Assembly: GCF_900105145.1 (NCBI RefSeq) | Contig: NZ_LT629752.1 | Location: 3,043,501-3,107,500, forward strand | DNA length: 64,000 nt | Direction of reading: 5' to 3' | DNA from: Polaribacter sp. KT25b | GTDB lineage: Bacteria > Bacteroidota > Bacteroidia > Flavobacteriales > Flavobacteriaceae | The notes under the pieces: generated by a model | What the model was told of the DNA's origin: nothing | The model's input: only the letters and a program-made list of their open reading frames with translations | The model's database searches: none | Made by a program: the position numbers and the translations under genes | Part shown: positions 7,921-15,515 of the stretch, piece by piece | Layout of the letters: every line of letters begins with the position of its first letter | How positions within the stretch are numbered: the stretch's first letter is position 1

Positions 7921-8505
7921 ATGAAAAAAAATAAACTTTTAAGTATTGCAGTTGTTCTTTGTAAAATAATACAAGTTTTTTATGTATTTATCTTTATAGT
8001 ACTAACAACACTTTTTATACATGTTCTATTTTCACCAGACTCTTATAAAGGTGTCGATTATACGTATAAAAATTCAAATTTAGTTAATATTACCAAATCT
8101 AGTAGATGGAAAATTAGACTTCCCGGTAAACAACAACTTGAAGATAAAGAAGTATATGCTTTAAATAAAATAACAAAAACATCTTTATTTATTAATTACA
8201 TGAAACTGAGTGCGGTTTTATTTCTTTTGTTTTTATCTATTAAAGAATTTCAAAAAATAATGAAATCTGTTAAAAATCTTAATACATTTCAAAAAAATAA
8301 TGTTGATTCCTTTAGAAAAATAGGGAAATATCTTTTTATTATTTTCCTGCTCTCTAGTTATTTTAAAATTCGGTTTCAACAAGGAGGCATGACCAATTTT
8401 TCCATGAATTTTACACCTTTAATATTTATGCTTATTGCGTTTATCTTGGCAGAAATCTTTAAAGAAGGTAATTTATTACAAAAGGAAAACGACTTAACGA
8501 TATAG
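7921..8505 (+). CDS. DUF2975-type integral membrane protein, first of three
   Basis: The protein is 194 residues from the ATG chosen because it follows the promoter; an upstream TTG overlaps the promoter. It has four predicted membrane helices: near residues 7-32, 88-106, 132-150 and 158-178. It ends in QKENDLTI, a tail shared with the next two genes. DUF2975 proteins are usually found beside a small XRE regulator, and their function is unknown. This gene starts a tight four-gene operon ending in such a regulator. Between the first two helices lies a 50-residue polar loop (SRWKIRLPGKQQ) that the second paralogue lacks. Confidence 0.75.
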   Translation: MKKNKLLSIAVVLCKIIQVFYVFIFIVLTTLFIHVLFSPDSYKGVDYTYKNSNLVNITKSSRWKIRLPGKQQLEDKEVYALNKITKTSLFINYMKLSAVLFLLFLSIKEFQKIMKSVKNLNTFQKNNVDSFRKIGKYLFIIFLLSSYFKIRFQQGGMTNFSMNFTPLIFMLIAFILAEIFKEGNLLQKENDLTI

Positions 8506-8509
8506 AACC

Positions 8510-9013
8510 ATGCGAAAAATTAATATTTTAAAAGCAATTGTAGATTTACTTTGGATACTCTCTATGCCAATAATCTTAGTAATTCTTGGATTTTCTATCG
8601 CAATTTTCTTTGTGGATTTAGGAGAATTAAACATCACAATAAATTCAGTAAACTTTGATAAAAATACTTTATTATCAAAAATATTATTGGTTGTTTCTGG
8701 ACTAAATCATTTATTAATCATTGCTGCTTTGTATTTTTTTAGAAAAACCTTAAACTACTTTGTAAGAATAAAAATATTTGAAGAAATCGTTATTTCATCC
8801 TTCAAAAAAATTGGACACTTATTATCCATTTCAGGAGTTATTTCTCTCACCATTTCTATGATTAGTAAAGTTTATTTCGAACAAAAAGTGTCTTTAGAAT
8901 TTGGTTTAAATCAACATTTAGTAATTATCTGTTTAGGATTGTTCTTTTTAGTTTTAAGTGAAGTATTTAAAATTGCAAAACATCAGAAACAAGAAAACGA
9001 TTTAACAATATAA
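8510..9013 (+). CDS. DUF2975-type integral membrane protein, second of three
   Basis: This 167-residue protein begins 4 nt after the previous stop. Four hydrophobic helices are visible, near residues 13-33, 55-75, 100-120 and 133-150. It contains the short loop RIKIFEEIVISSFKKIGH, characteristic of DUF2975 proteins, and ends KQENDLTI. Its first extracytoplasmic loop is shorter than in the flanking paralogues. It is the most canonical DUF2975 member of the three. Function unknown; context says it is co-expressed with its paralogues and the XRE regulator. Confidence 0.75.
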   Translation: MRKINILKAIVDLLWILSMPIILVILGFSIAIFFVDLGELNITINSVNFDKNTLLSKILLVVSGLNHLLIIAALYFFRKTLNYFVRIKIFEEIVISSFKKIGHLLSISGVISLTISMISKVYFEQKVSLEFGLNQHLVIICLGLFFLVLSEVFKIAKHQKQENDLTI

Positions 9014-9017
9014 AGCT

Positions 9018-9638
9018 ATGAAAACAGTAAAAACCTTAAAAATATCATCTTACTTTTTAAAATTTTTAATGAGTATCTCATTTCTAATCGCTTTTTCTTT
9101 AGCATTTATTTATTTTCATTCGATGTTTTATCCCAAAAAATATTCAAATTTAATTGTTAATAAAGAAAGAAATATTCAATATATATTTGACATAGAAAAA
9201 GCTCCTAAAACCTATAAAGAATGGGAATCTTCCAATAAATTATTTTATTATGTAAAATTAGATAATTATTCTAAATTTAGTATAATATGGACAAAAGTAG
9301 CCACTTTTACTATCTTCTTTATTGTATTATTTTTGTTTGATAAAATTATTAGAAATACTAAAAATTTCGACTTGTTTTTTCAAAAAAATATTAGACTAAT
9401 TAATAATATTTTGAAACTTATAATTTTATTATTCTTATTTAATTTCGTCGTAAAAGGTTATAGTGATCCTATAAGTATGGTTTTTGAAGATTCTGGAAAA
9501 CCCCATTTTATAACATCTGGAAGAATAACTTTTGATTTTTTAATCTATTATCCTCTTGCAATTATTTTCTTTTATACATTAAGAGAAGTTTTTAAAAGAG
9601 GCCAAGAATTAAAACAAGAAAACGATTTAACAATATAA
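9018..9638 (+). CDS. DUF2975-type integral membrane protein, third of three
   Basis: This 206-residue protein begins 4 nt after the previous stop. It has four predicted helices (about 13-35, 92-110, 127-147 and 174-194) and a polar loop between the first two containing IQYIFDIEKAPKTYKEW. It ends KQENDLTI. The sequence is very rich in Lys, Asn, Ile and Phe, and diverges from its paralogues except in the helices and tail, which suggests old duplication. The XRE gene follows after 1 nt, so translation is probably coupled. Function unknown. Confidence 0.72.
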   Translation: MKTVKTLKISSYFLKFLMSISFLIAFSLAFIYFHSMFYPKKYSNLIVNKERNIQYIFDIEKAPKTYKEWESSNKLFYYVKLDNYSKFSIIWTKVATFTIFFIVLFLFDKIIRNTKNFDLFFQKNIRLINNILKLIILLFLFNFVVKGYSDPISMVFEDSGKPHFITSGRITFDFLIYYPLAIIFFYTLREVFKRGQELKQENDLTI

Positions 9639-9639
9639 T

Positions 9640-9846
9640 ATGGCAATCATAGTAAACTTAGACGTAATGCTTGCCAAACGCAAAATGCGGAGTAAAGAAT
9701 TGGCAGAAATAATCGGAATTACCACCGCAAATTTATCTGTCTTAAAATCAGGAAAAGCAAAGGCAATTCGGTTTTCTACTTTAGAGGCAATTTGCAAAGC
9801 ATTAGAGTGCCAGCCTGCGGATATTTTAGAGTATCAACAAGATTAA
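9640..9846 (+). CDS. Small XRE/Cro-type DNA-binding regulator
   Basis: The 68-residue protein is a single helix-turn-helix domain: MRSKELAEIIGITTANLSVLKSGKAKAIRFSTLEAICKALECQPADIL. This is the YozG-like group that accompanies DUF2975 membrane proteins. It starts 1 nt after the third membrane gene. A likely role is autoregulation of the operon, possibly with the membrane proteins modulating it; that is inference from conserved pairing. It has no sensor domain. Confidence 0.85.
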   Translation: MAIIVNLDVMLAKRKMRSKELAEIIGITTANLSVLKSGKAKAIRFSTLEAICKALECQPADILEYQQD

Positions 9847-9851
9847 AAGCA

Positions 9852-9898
9852 TCTCGATACAATTTTGCAAAAAAGCAAAATCACTCGATGTAACAGAC
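9852..9898 (-). repeat. Dispersed palindromic repeat, copy 2
   Basis: In inverse orientation to copy 1, it runs from TCTCGATAC to a degenerate ACTCGATGTAACAGAC end. The middle carries its own small inverted repeat (TTTTGC/GCAAAA). Confidence 0.65.
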
Positions 9899-9920
9899 TA
9901 AAACTTTAAAGAAATCTAAT

Positions 9921-9972
9921 TGTCAGTTCGAGTGGTTTTTCTGACAAAGGAAGAAAAAAAGGTGTCGAGAAC
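9921..9972 (+). repeat. Dispersed palindromic repeat, copy 3
   Basis: It has the same TGTCAGTTCGAGTG start and GTGTCGAGAAC end as copy 1, with a longer A-rich middle. With copies 2 and 4 it surrounds the terminator between the XRE gene and the S9 peptidase gene. Confidence 0.7.
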
Positions 9973-9985
9973 TTTTAAATTCAAC

Positions 9986-10020
9986 CAAAAAAACTCCGAA
10001 TTTTCATTCGGAGTTTTTGG
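9986..10020. terminator. Bidirectional terminator between XRE and S9 peptidase genes
   Basis: A CTCCGAA/TTCGGAG stem, extended by A and T runs on either side, closes on a 6-nt loop. It serves the convergent XRE operon (plus) and peptidase gene (minus). Confidence 0.85.
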
Positions 10021-10042
10021 TTAATTTTAATTCTATTAATTA

Positions 10043-10067
10043 GTTCTCGACTTCGCTCGAACAGACA
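10043..10067 (-). repeat. Dispersed palindromic repeat, short copy 4
   Basis: A compact version in which GTTCTCGA and TCGAACAGACA are separated only by CTTCGC, as if the middle of the longer copies had been deleted. Confidence 0.55.
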
Positions 10068-10077
10068 TTCTAAAAAA

Positions 10078-12585
10078 TTATCTATTCATTGGTTTGTCTA
10101 AATTCATATACATAAAATCTACATCTGTAGCTTCTTTACCTAACAAATATTTACTAAAATGATCTGCTCTTAACCAGAAAGAATATTCTGTCATATTACC
10201 AAAACCATGTCTTTGTCCTGGCATAATCATATATTTAAAACGTTTATTTGCTTTAATTAATTCGTTTGCCATTCTTATCGTTCCTGCAGGATTTACGTTA
10301 TTATCCATATCTCCATGAATCAACATTAAATGTCCTTTTAGGTTTTTTGCTAAAGATTGATTTACATCAATTTTATATTTATAAGAACTTTTTCCTTTCT
10401 CGTCAATTTCTTCTTTTACACCATGATGCGTTTCACTCCACCAAGAATTGTACACATTGTTATCATGATTTCCTGCAGATGAAACTGCTGCTTTAAAAAA
10501 GTCTGGATACACCAACATTGCCGCTGTAGACATAAATCCACCACCAGAATGACCGTAAATTCCTACTTTTTCGATATCGATAAACTTATGTTTATTTGCT
10601 AATTGTTGCGCAACGTACTTTTTATCAGCCAAACCATAATCACGTAAATTTCCGTAACCATAATTATGATACCATTTAGATCTGTCTGGATGACCACCTC
10701 TGTTTCCTAACGTAATTACTACAAAACCAACTTGCGCCATTCTATCAACTCTATCCATTCTGTAAGAAAAAGATTTGTTAACAGCTTCTGTTTGTGGACC
10801 AGGATAAACATATTCTAAAAGCGGATAAACTTTTGTAGAATCCATATCAAAAGGTTTGTACATAACTCCGTAAATATCTGTAATTCCGTCATCTGCTTTT
10901 ACTTTAAAAGGTTCTGGAAATTTATATCCTGATGCAAATAATTGCGATAAATCTGCTGTTTCTAAGTCCATAACTTTACGTCCGTTAACATCTCTAACTT
11001 CCGATTTCGGAACCGTATTTACACGAGAATAATTACTTACAAAATACTGATTAGAATCTGACATAGAAGATGTTGCTGTAAAGTCACCAGGATTCAAAGT
11101 CTTCATTCCACTTCCGTTTAAATTAATTTTATAAGAATGTGTATAATAAGGATCTTGCTCTTTGTTTACTCCATTAGCTGTAAAATATAACGTTCTACTT
11201 TTTTCATCTAAACCTTCGAAACCTGCAACATGATAATCGCCTTCTGTAACTTGATTTTTTAAGTTTCCTTCTGTATCATATAAATAAAAATGTGCCCAAC
11301 CATCGCGTTCTGCCCAATGCAACATTTCTTTTTCATTATTCAATAAAATTAAAGGACGAGATTCTATATACGTATTAAAACGCTCTTCAATTAAGGTTTT
11401 ATATTCTCCTGTATTAATATCAGCAACATTAATATCATACTTTTTACGATCTCTAGAAATTACACTAAAATATATTTTTCCTTTTTTTGATAAAAGCAAA
11501 GAAGGTGTAAAATCATCATCTCTTTCAGATTGTTTTCTTGGCGCTCTAAAAACAGAAATACTTTGTTGTTTAATAGTATCTAAAGGAACTTTTACATGTG
11601 TTTTTGTAGGAATATCAAAAATTAATAATTCTGATTTATAATATTCTTGTTCTCCTGGCATGTGGTATTTATAGGTTTCTAAAGTTGGTCTTTTTTTACC
11701 AGTAGAATTAATTACCCATAAATCTTTAATATGTCTAGAGTCTGATTTTTGAAAAACAAACTTTTTAGAATCGTGAGACCAAGTTCCCCAAACTCCTTTG
11801 CGTTTGTCTTTATTTTTTTCTTTATCAACATTATCATCTCTTCCATCCCAAGTATAACCATAGTTTTCTTCACCATCTTTTGTCCATTGATTTTCTACAA
11901 CAGTGCTATCTTTTTCATCTTTTATAAACTTTTTAAAGTTTATTTTATCCATCCAATACAAATTATGATTCTTGCCATATAAAACGATAGAACTGTCTGG
12001 AGCAACATTTGCCCATTTTTTCCAAGGTTTTTTATCTTCTTTTTTATTGTTGATAATTGTTAAACCATTACTACCTAATCTATATTCTAAATAATATGTT
12101 TTCTTTTCTTTCTTTGGTTTTTTTGCCTTTTTTGATTTTTCTTTTTTAGCAGAAATCGAATCTTTTTTTACTTCTTCTTTTTCATCAACTACATCAACTT
12201 CTTCTGTTGATGTTACTCTAAAACGAATTGCATTTTCTGCATCATTAAACTTAAATCTAAAAAAAGGCAAATGTTTTGCATCATAAGGATCTTTTGTAAT
12301 TTCTGTTAACCATTTTGCCATTTTAACATTATCAAAAAGTTCTTTTTTAGTCTTTTTATCAGCATCAACTAAATAATAATTTGACCCTTCGGATGTTTTA
12401 TAAGCATACCAAAAACGGTTTCCTTTTTTTAACCAATGCGGATTTACACTTGTTGAGTGCACCATTTTTGCTAAATTCTTTGGCGAATATTTAGCTGCCT
12501 GCCTATAGTTTGGAGTTGGAGTTTCTTGTGCAGAAATTACTGAAACAGTAAATAACAGCACAAAAAATAAAATAGTTTTTTTCAT
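10078..12585 (-). CDS. Secreted S9-family prolyl oligopeptidase / dipeptidyl peptidase IV-like
   Basis: The 835-residue protein has a signal peptide ending SAQE (about residue 20). A long N-terminal beta-propeller region of the DPP-IV type follows, then a C-terminal alpha/beta-hydrolase domain (about 590-820). The catalytic triad is visible: Ser680 in GHSGG, Asp761 in HGDMDNNV and His793 in RHGFG, with spacing matching human DPP4. Such periplasmic or surface enzymes cut peptides after proline. Two low-complexity Lys/Glu/Asp-rich insertions interrupt the propeller, at about 130-165 (KKEKSKKAKKPKKEKK) and about 245-262. The substrate is not predictable. It lies downstream of tadA on the same strand with a 104-bp gap, so it may have its own promoter. 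Confidence 0.92.
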   Translation of the reverse strand: MKKTILFFVLLFTVSVISAQETPTPNYRQAAKYSPKNLAKMVHSTSVNPHWLKKGNRFWYAYKTSEGSNYYLVDADKKTKKELFDNVKMAKWLTEITKDPYDAKHLPFFRFKFNDAENAIRFRVTSTEEVDVVDEKEEVKKDSISAKKEKSKKAKKPKKEKKTYYLEYRLGSNGLTIINNKKEDKKPWKKWANVAPDSSIVLYGKNHNLYWMDKINFKKFIKDEKDSTVVENQWTKDGEENYGYTWDGRDDNVDKEKNKDKRKGVWGTWSHDSKKFVFQKSDSRHIKDLWVINSTGKKRPTLETYKYHMPGEQEYYKSELLIFDIPTKTHVKVPLDTIKQQSISVFRAPRKQSERDDDFTPSLLLSKKGKIYFSVISRDRKKYDINVADINTGEYKTLIEERFNTYIESRPLILLNNEKEMLHWAERDGWAHFYLYDTEGNLKNQVTEGDYHVAGFEGLDEKSRTLYFTANGVNKEQDPYYTHSYKINLNGSGMKTLNPGDFTATSSMSDSNQYFVSNYSRVNTVPKSEVRDVNGRKVMDLETADLSQLFASGYKFPEPFKVKADDGITDIYGVMYKPFDMDSTKVYPLLEYVYPGPQTEAVNKSFSYRMDRVDRMAQVGFVVITLGNRGGHPDRSKWYHNYGYGNLRDYGLADKKYVAQQLANKHKFIDIEKVGIYGHSGGGFMSTAAMLVYPDFFKAAVSSAGNHDNNVYNSWWSETHHGVKEEIDEKGKSSYKYKIDVNQSLAKNLKGHLMLIHGDMDNNVNPAGTIRMANELIKANKRFKYMIMPGQRHGFGNMTEYSFWLRADHFSKYLLGKEATDVDFMYMNLDKPMNR

Positions 12586-12689
12586 TTTGTAGTATTTGTT
12601 TAATTTGATTTACGAGCTAAAGTTCAAGAAAACAAATTATACCACAAATTTTAAAGCAATTTATGTTTAAAGTTTAACACATTTTAACA

Positions 12690-13139
12690 TTAATTCAGAT
12701 TTCGTTTTTCAACAAAAAAACGTTTTAAAAGTTGAGAGCATTCATTTTCTAAAACGCCACTTACAACTTTTGTCTTCGGATGTAAAGTAGTTTTTAAATT
12801 GATAAAACCCCTATCTGGTTCTGAAGCGCCAAACACAATTTTACCAATTTGTGCCCAATAACTTGCACCAGCACACATTTGGCAAGGTTCTAAAGTAACA
12901 TACAACACACAATCTTTTAAATATTTGCCGCCCAAAAAATCTGCAGCAGCTGTAAAAGCTTGCATTTCTGCATGTGCAGTTACATCATTCAATGTTTCTG
13001 TTAAATTATGTGCTCTTGCTATAATTTTATCTTTAAAAACAATAATTGCACCAACAGGAACTTCACCCTTATCAAAGGCAGTTTCTGCTTCTTGCAAAGC
13101 TTTTTTCATAAAATAAATATCGTCAAAAGGTTGTATCAT
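12690..13139 (-). CDS. tadA: tRNA-specific adenosine deaminase TadA-type nucleoside deaminase
   Basis: This 149-residue cytidine/adenosine deaminase-fold protein has zinc ligands His56 and the Cys86/Cys89 pair (EPCQMC), with proton-shuttle Glu58 in HAE. TadA converts the wobble adenosine of tRNA-Arg(ACG) to inosine. The length and motifs suit TadA. Related guanine or other nucleoside deaminases share these motifs, so the exact substrate is slightly uncertain. It is divergent from dxs. Confidence 0.85.
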   Translation of the reverse strand: MIQPFDDIYFMKKALQEAETAFDKGEVPVGAIIVFKDKIIARAHNLTETLNDVTAHAEMQAFTAAADFLGGKYLKDCVLYVTLEPCQMCAGASYWAQIGKIVFGASEPDRGFINLKTTLHPKTKVVSGVLENECSQLLKRFFVEKRNLN

Positions 13140-13192
13140 TTATAAAAAATTAAGTTTTCAATATTACAAAAACTTTTTGAGGAGTAATATTG

Positions 13193-13200
13193 TATTTTTG
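13193..13200 (+). promoter_or_regulatory. -7 box (TATTTTTG) for dxs
   Basis: TATTTTTG matches TAnnTTTG and ends 7 nt before the dxs ATG, implying a very short or absent 5' leader. No well-spaced TTG was found upstream, so the assignment rests on the -7 box only. Confidence 0.45.
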
Positions 13201-13207
13201 CATTCGA

Positions 13208-14974
13208 ATGAAAAACTTGTTAGACAATATATCAAATCCATCAGATTTAAGAAAATTAAATCAAGACCAATTGCCTCAATTAGCGAAAGAATTGAGAGCA
13301 TTTATTATTGATATTGTATCAACAAAAGAAGGCCATTTAGGCGCAAGTTTAGGTGTTGTAGAACTCACAATTGCGCTGCATTATCTATTTGACACACCCA
13401 ATGATTTATTGGTTTGGGATGTTGGGCATCAAGCTTATGGTCATAAAATTTTAACGGGCAGGAAAAACGTTTTTCACACCAATAGACAATTTGGTGGAAT
13501 TGCAGGTTTTCCGTCTAGAAAAGAAAGCAAATTTGATGCTTTTGGCGTTGGGCATTCTTCTACTTCTATTTCTGCAACTTTAGGAATGGCAATTGCATCA
13601 AACTTAAAAGGAGAAACAGAAAAACAACATATTGCAGTTATTGGCGATGCTTCTATTGCTAGCGGAATGGCTTTTGAAGCATTGAATCATGCAGGAGTTT
13701 CTAAAGCCAATTTATTAATTATTTTAAATGATAATGCTATTGGAATTGACCCTTCTGTTGGTGCATTAAAAGAATATTTAACAAAAGTAAAAACCGATAA
13801 AAGATTAGCTGCTCAAAACAATATTATAAAAGCTTTAAATTTTGATTATTCTGGCCCAATTGACGGTCATGATTTACCCAAAATTTTATCAGAATTAGAA
13901 CGATTAAAAACCATAAAAGGCCCTAAATTTTTACATGTAATTACCACAAAAGGTAAAGGTTTACAGCAAGCAGAAGACGATCAAGTTACTTATCATGCTC
14001 CTGGAAAATTTGATAAAATTTCTGGAGAAAGAATTAAAAAAGAGGAAAGTTTATATACGAAATATCAAGATGTTTTTGGAAAAACAATTGTAGAATTAGC
14101 ACAACAAAATGAAAACATTGTAGGTATTACACCAGCAATGTTAACAGGAAGTTCGTTAAAATTTATGTTGCAAGAATTTCCAAAAAGAACTTTTGATGTA
14201 GGAATTGCAGAACAACATGCAGTTACTTTAGCGGCAGGAATGGCAACTCAAGGATTAATTCCGTTTTGTAATATTTATTCAACTTTTTTACAACGCGCTT
14301 ACGATCAAATAATTCATGATGTTGCTTTGCAAAATTTACCTGTAATTTTTTGTTTAGACAGAGCTGGTTTGGTTGGCGAAGATGGCGCAACACATCATGG
14401 CGTTTTTGATTTGGCTTATTTAAGGTACATTCCTAATTTGATTATTTTTGCGCCAAGAAATGAAATTGAATTGCGTAATATTTTATACACCGCTCAATTA
14501 GGTTTAAAAAATCCGATTGCAATTCGCTACCCAAGAGGAAAAGGAAAAATTATTGATTGGCAAAAACCTTTTGAAAAGACAAAAATTGGAAAAGGAATTT
14601 GTTTAAAAGAAGGAAAAAGCATTGCTATTTTATCTGTTGGCACAATTGCAGACAACGTATCCGAAGCAATTATTTTATCGAAAAAAAGTGATGAAATTGC
14701 GCATTTTGATATGCGTTTTATAAAACCTTTGGATGAAAAATTATTGCATGGTATTTTTGAGAAAGATCAAACAATAATTACCATTGAAGATGGAACTATA
14801 AAAGGCGGATTTGGGTCATCAATTCTAGAATTTGCAGCCAAGAATAACTATAAAAACAACATTAAAGTTTTAGGAATTCCTGATGAATTTATAGAACATG
14901 GAAGTGTAGAAATATTGCAACAGAAAATTGGGCTAGATGTGAAGAGTTTAACTTGTTATATAGAGAAACAATAA
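13208..14974 (+). CDS. dxs: 1-deoxy-D-xylulose-5-phosphate synthase
   Basis: DXS condenses pyruvate and glyceraldehyde-3-phosphate using thiamine diphosphate, the first step of the MEP isoprenoid pathway. From the ATG (MKNLLDNISNPSDLRKL) it has 588 residues; an in-frame TTG 18 nt upstream overlaps the promoter box. Visible motifs include HQAYGHKILTGR, GHSSTSISATLGMA, the diphosphate-binding GDASIASGMAFEALNHAG ending in NDNAIGI, AEQHAVTLAAGMA, and GEDGATHHGVFDLAYLR. The protein is shorter than the roughly 620-residue E. coli enzyme, which I believe is normal in this family. A strong terminator follows directly. Confidence 0.95.
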   Translation: MKNLLDNISNPSDLRKLNQDQLPQLAKELRAFIIDIVSTKEGHLGASLGVVELTIALHYLFDTPNDLLVWDVGHQAYGHKILTGRKNVFHTNRQFGGIAGFPSRKESKFDAFGVGHSSTSISATLGMAIASNLKGETEKQHIAVIGDASIASGMAFEALNHAGVSKANLLIILNDNAIGIDPSVGALKEYLTKVKTDKRLAAQNNIIKALNFDYSGPIDGHDLPKILSELERLKTIKGPKFLHVITTKGKGLQQAEDDQVTYHAPGKFDKISGERIKKEESLYTKYQDVFGKTIVELAQQNENIVGITPAMLTGSSLKFMLQEFPKRTFDVGIAEQHAVTLAAGMATQGLIPFCNIYSTFLQRAYDQIIHDVALQNLPVIFCLDRAGLVGEDGATHHGVFDLAYLRYIPNLIIFAPRNEIELRNILYTAQLGLKNPIAIRYPRGKGKIIDWQKPFEKTKIGKGICLKEGKSIAILSVGTIADNVSEAIILSKKSDEIAHFDMRFIKPLDEKLLHGIFEKDQTIITIEDGTIKGGFGSSILEFAAKNNYKNNIKVLGIPDEFIEHGSVEILQQKIGLDVKSLTCYIEKQ

Positions 14975-14977
14975 AAT

Positions 14978-15005
14978 AAAAAAGACGTCAATTGACGTCT
15001 TTTTT
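14978..15005. terminator. Terminator between dxs and the lipoprotein gene
   Basis: A 28-bp perfect palindrome (arms AAAAAAGACGTCAA and its complement) with A and T runs. It serves both convergent genes. Confidence 0.9.
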
Positions 15006-15032
15006 ATGATTAAAACAGTATTTTATTATTTC

Positions 15033-15506
15033 TTACATAGGAAAACCTTTTGTTTGTTTTTTATTAAGTTTTATTTTAACATACTTGTTTTTACCTTTAG
15101 TAACATAACTTATAACCGCTTCATTATCTTTTAAGACAAAAGGTATTTTCTCTGTTTTAGTTTCTTCAGTTTTATTTTTTAAATTATTTTCAAATTCTAA
15201 CATATCCGAATTACTATTCTCCCTAATAAATGCTTGATATTTATTTAATTCTTGGAGTTTAAGATTGGCAAATTTCCCTTTAAAATAAACACCTTCAATC
15301 TTAATATTTTTATCTATAAGATTTATATTTTCATCAATTAATAAATAAACATGATATCCAGATCCACCACCTTTAACACCAGAAGACCAAGGACTATAAT
15401 AAGATTCATTAAAACTAAGAATAGATTTTTTTTCTAATTTATAGCTATTTGCACATCCTATAAGAATGAATAAAAGAAGAAAATTTAAGAATTTTATTTT
15501 AGTCAT
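15033..15506 (-). CDS. Small lipoprotein of unknown function
   Basis: This 157-residue protein has a lipoprotein signal with lipobox LIGC (Cys18). The mature part is Lys/Asn-rich with a GVKGGGSGYHVYLLI segment. It begins 9 nt after the stop of the type IX cargo gene, so the two form an operon. I do not recognise a family. A role in localisation of or interaction with the upstream protein is possible but only inferred. Confidence 0.7.
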   Translation of the reverse strand: MTKIKFLNFLLLFILIGCANSYKLEKKSILSFNESYYSPWSSGVKGGGSGYHVYLLIDENINLIDKNIKIEGVYFKGKFANLKLQELNKYQAFIRENSNSDMLEFENNLKNKTEETKTEKIPFVLKDNEAVISYVTKGKNKYVKIKLNKKQTKGFPM

Positions 15507-15515
15507 AATCCTTTA

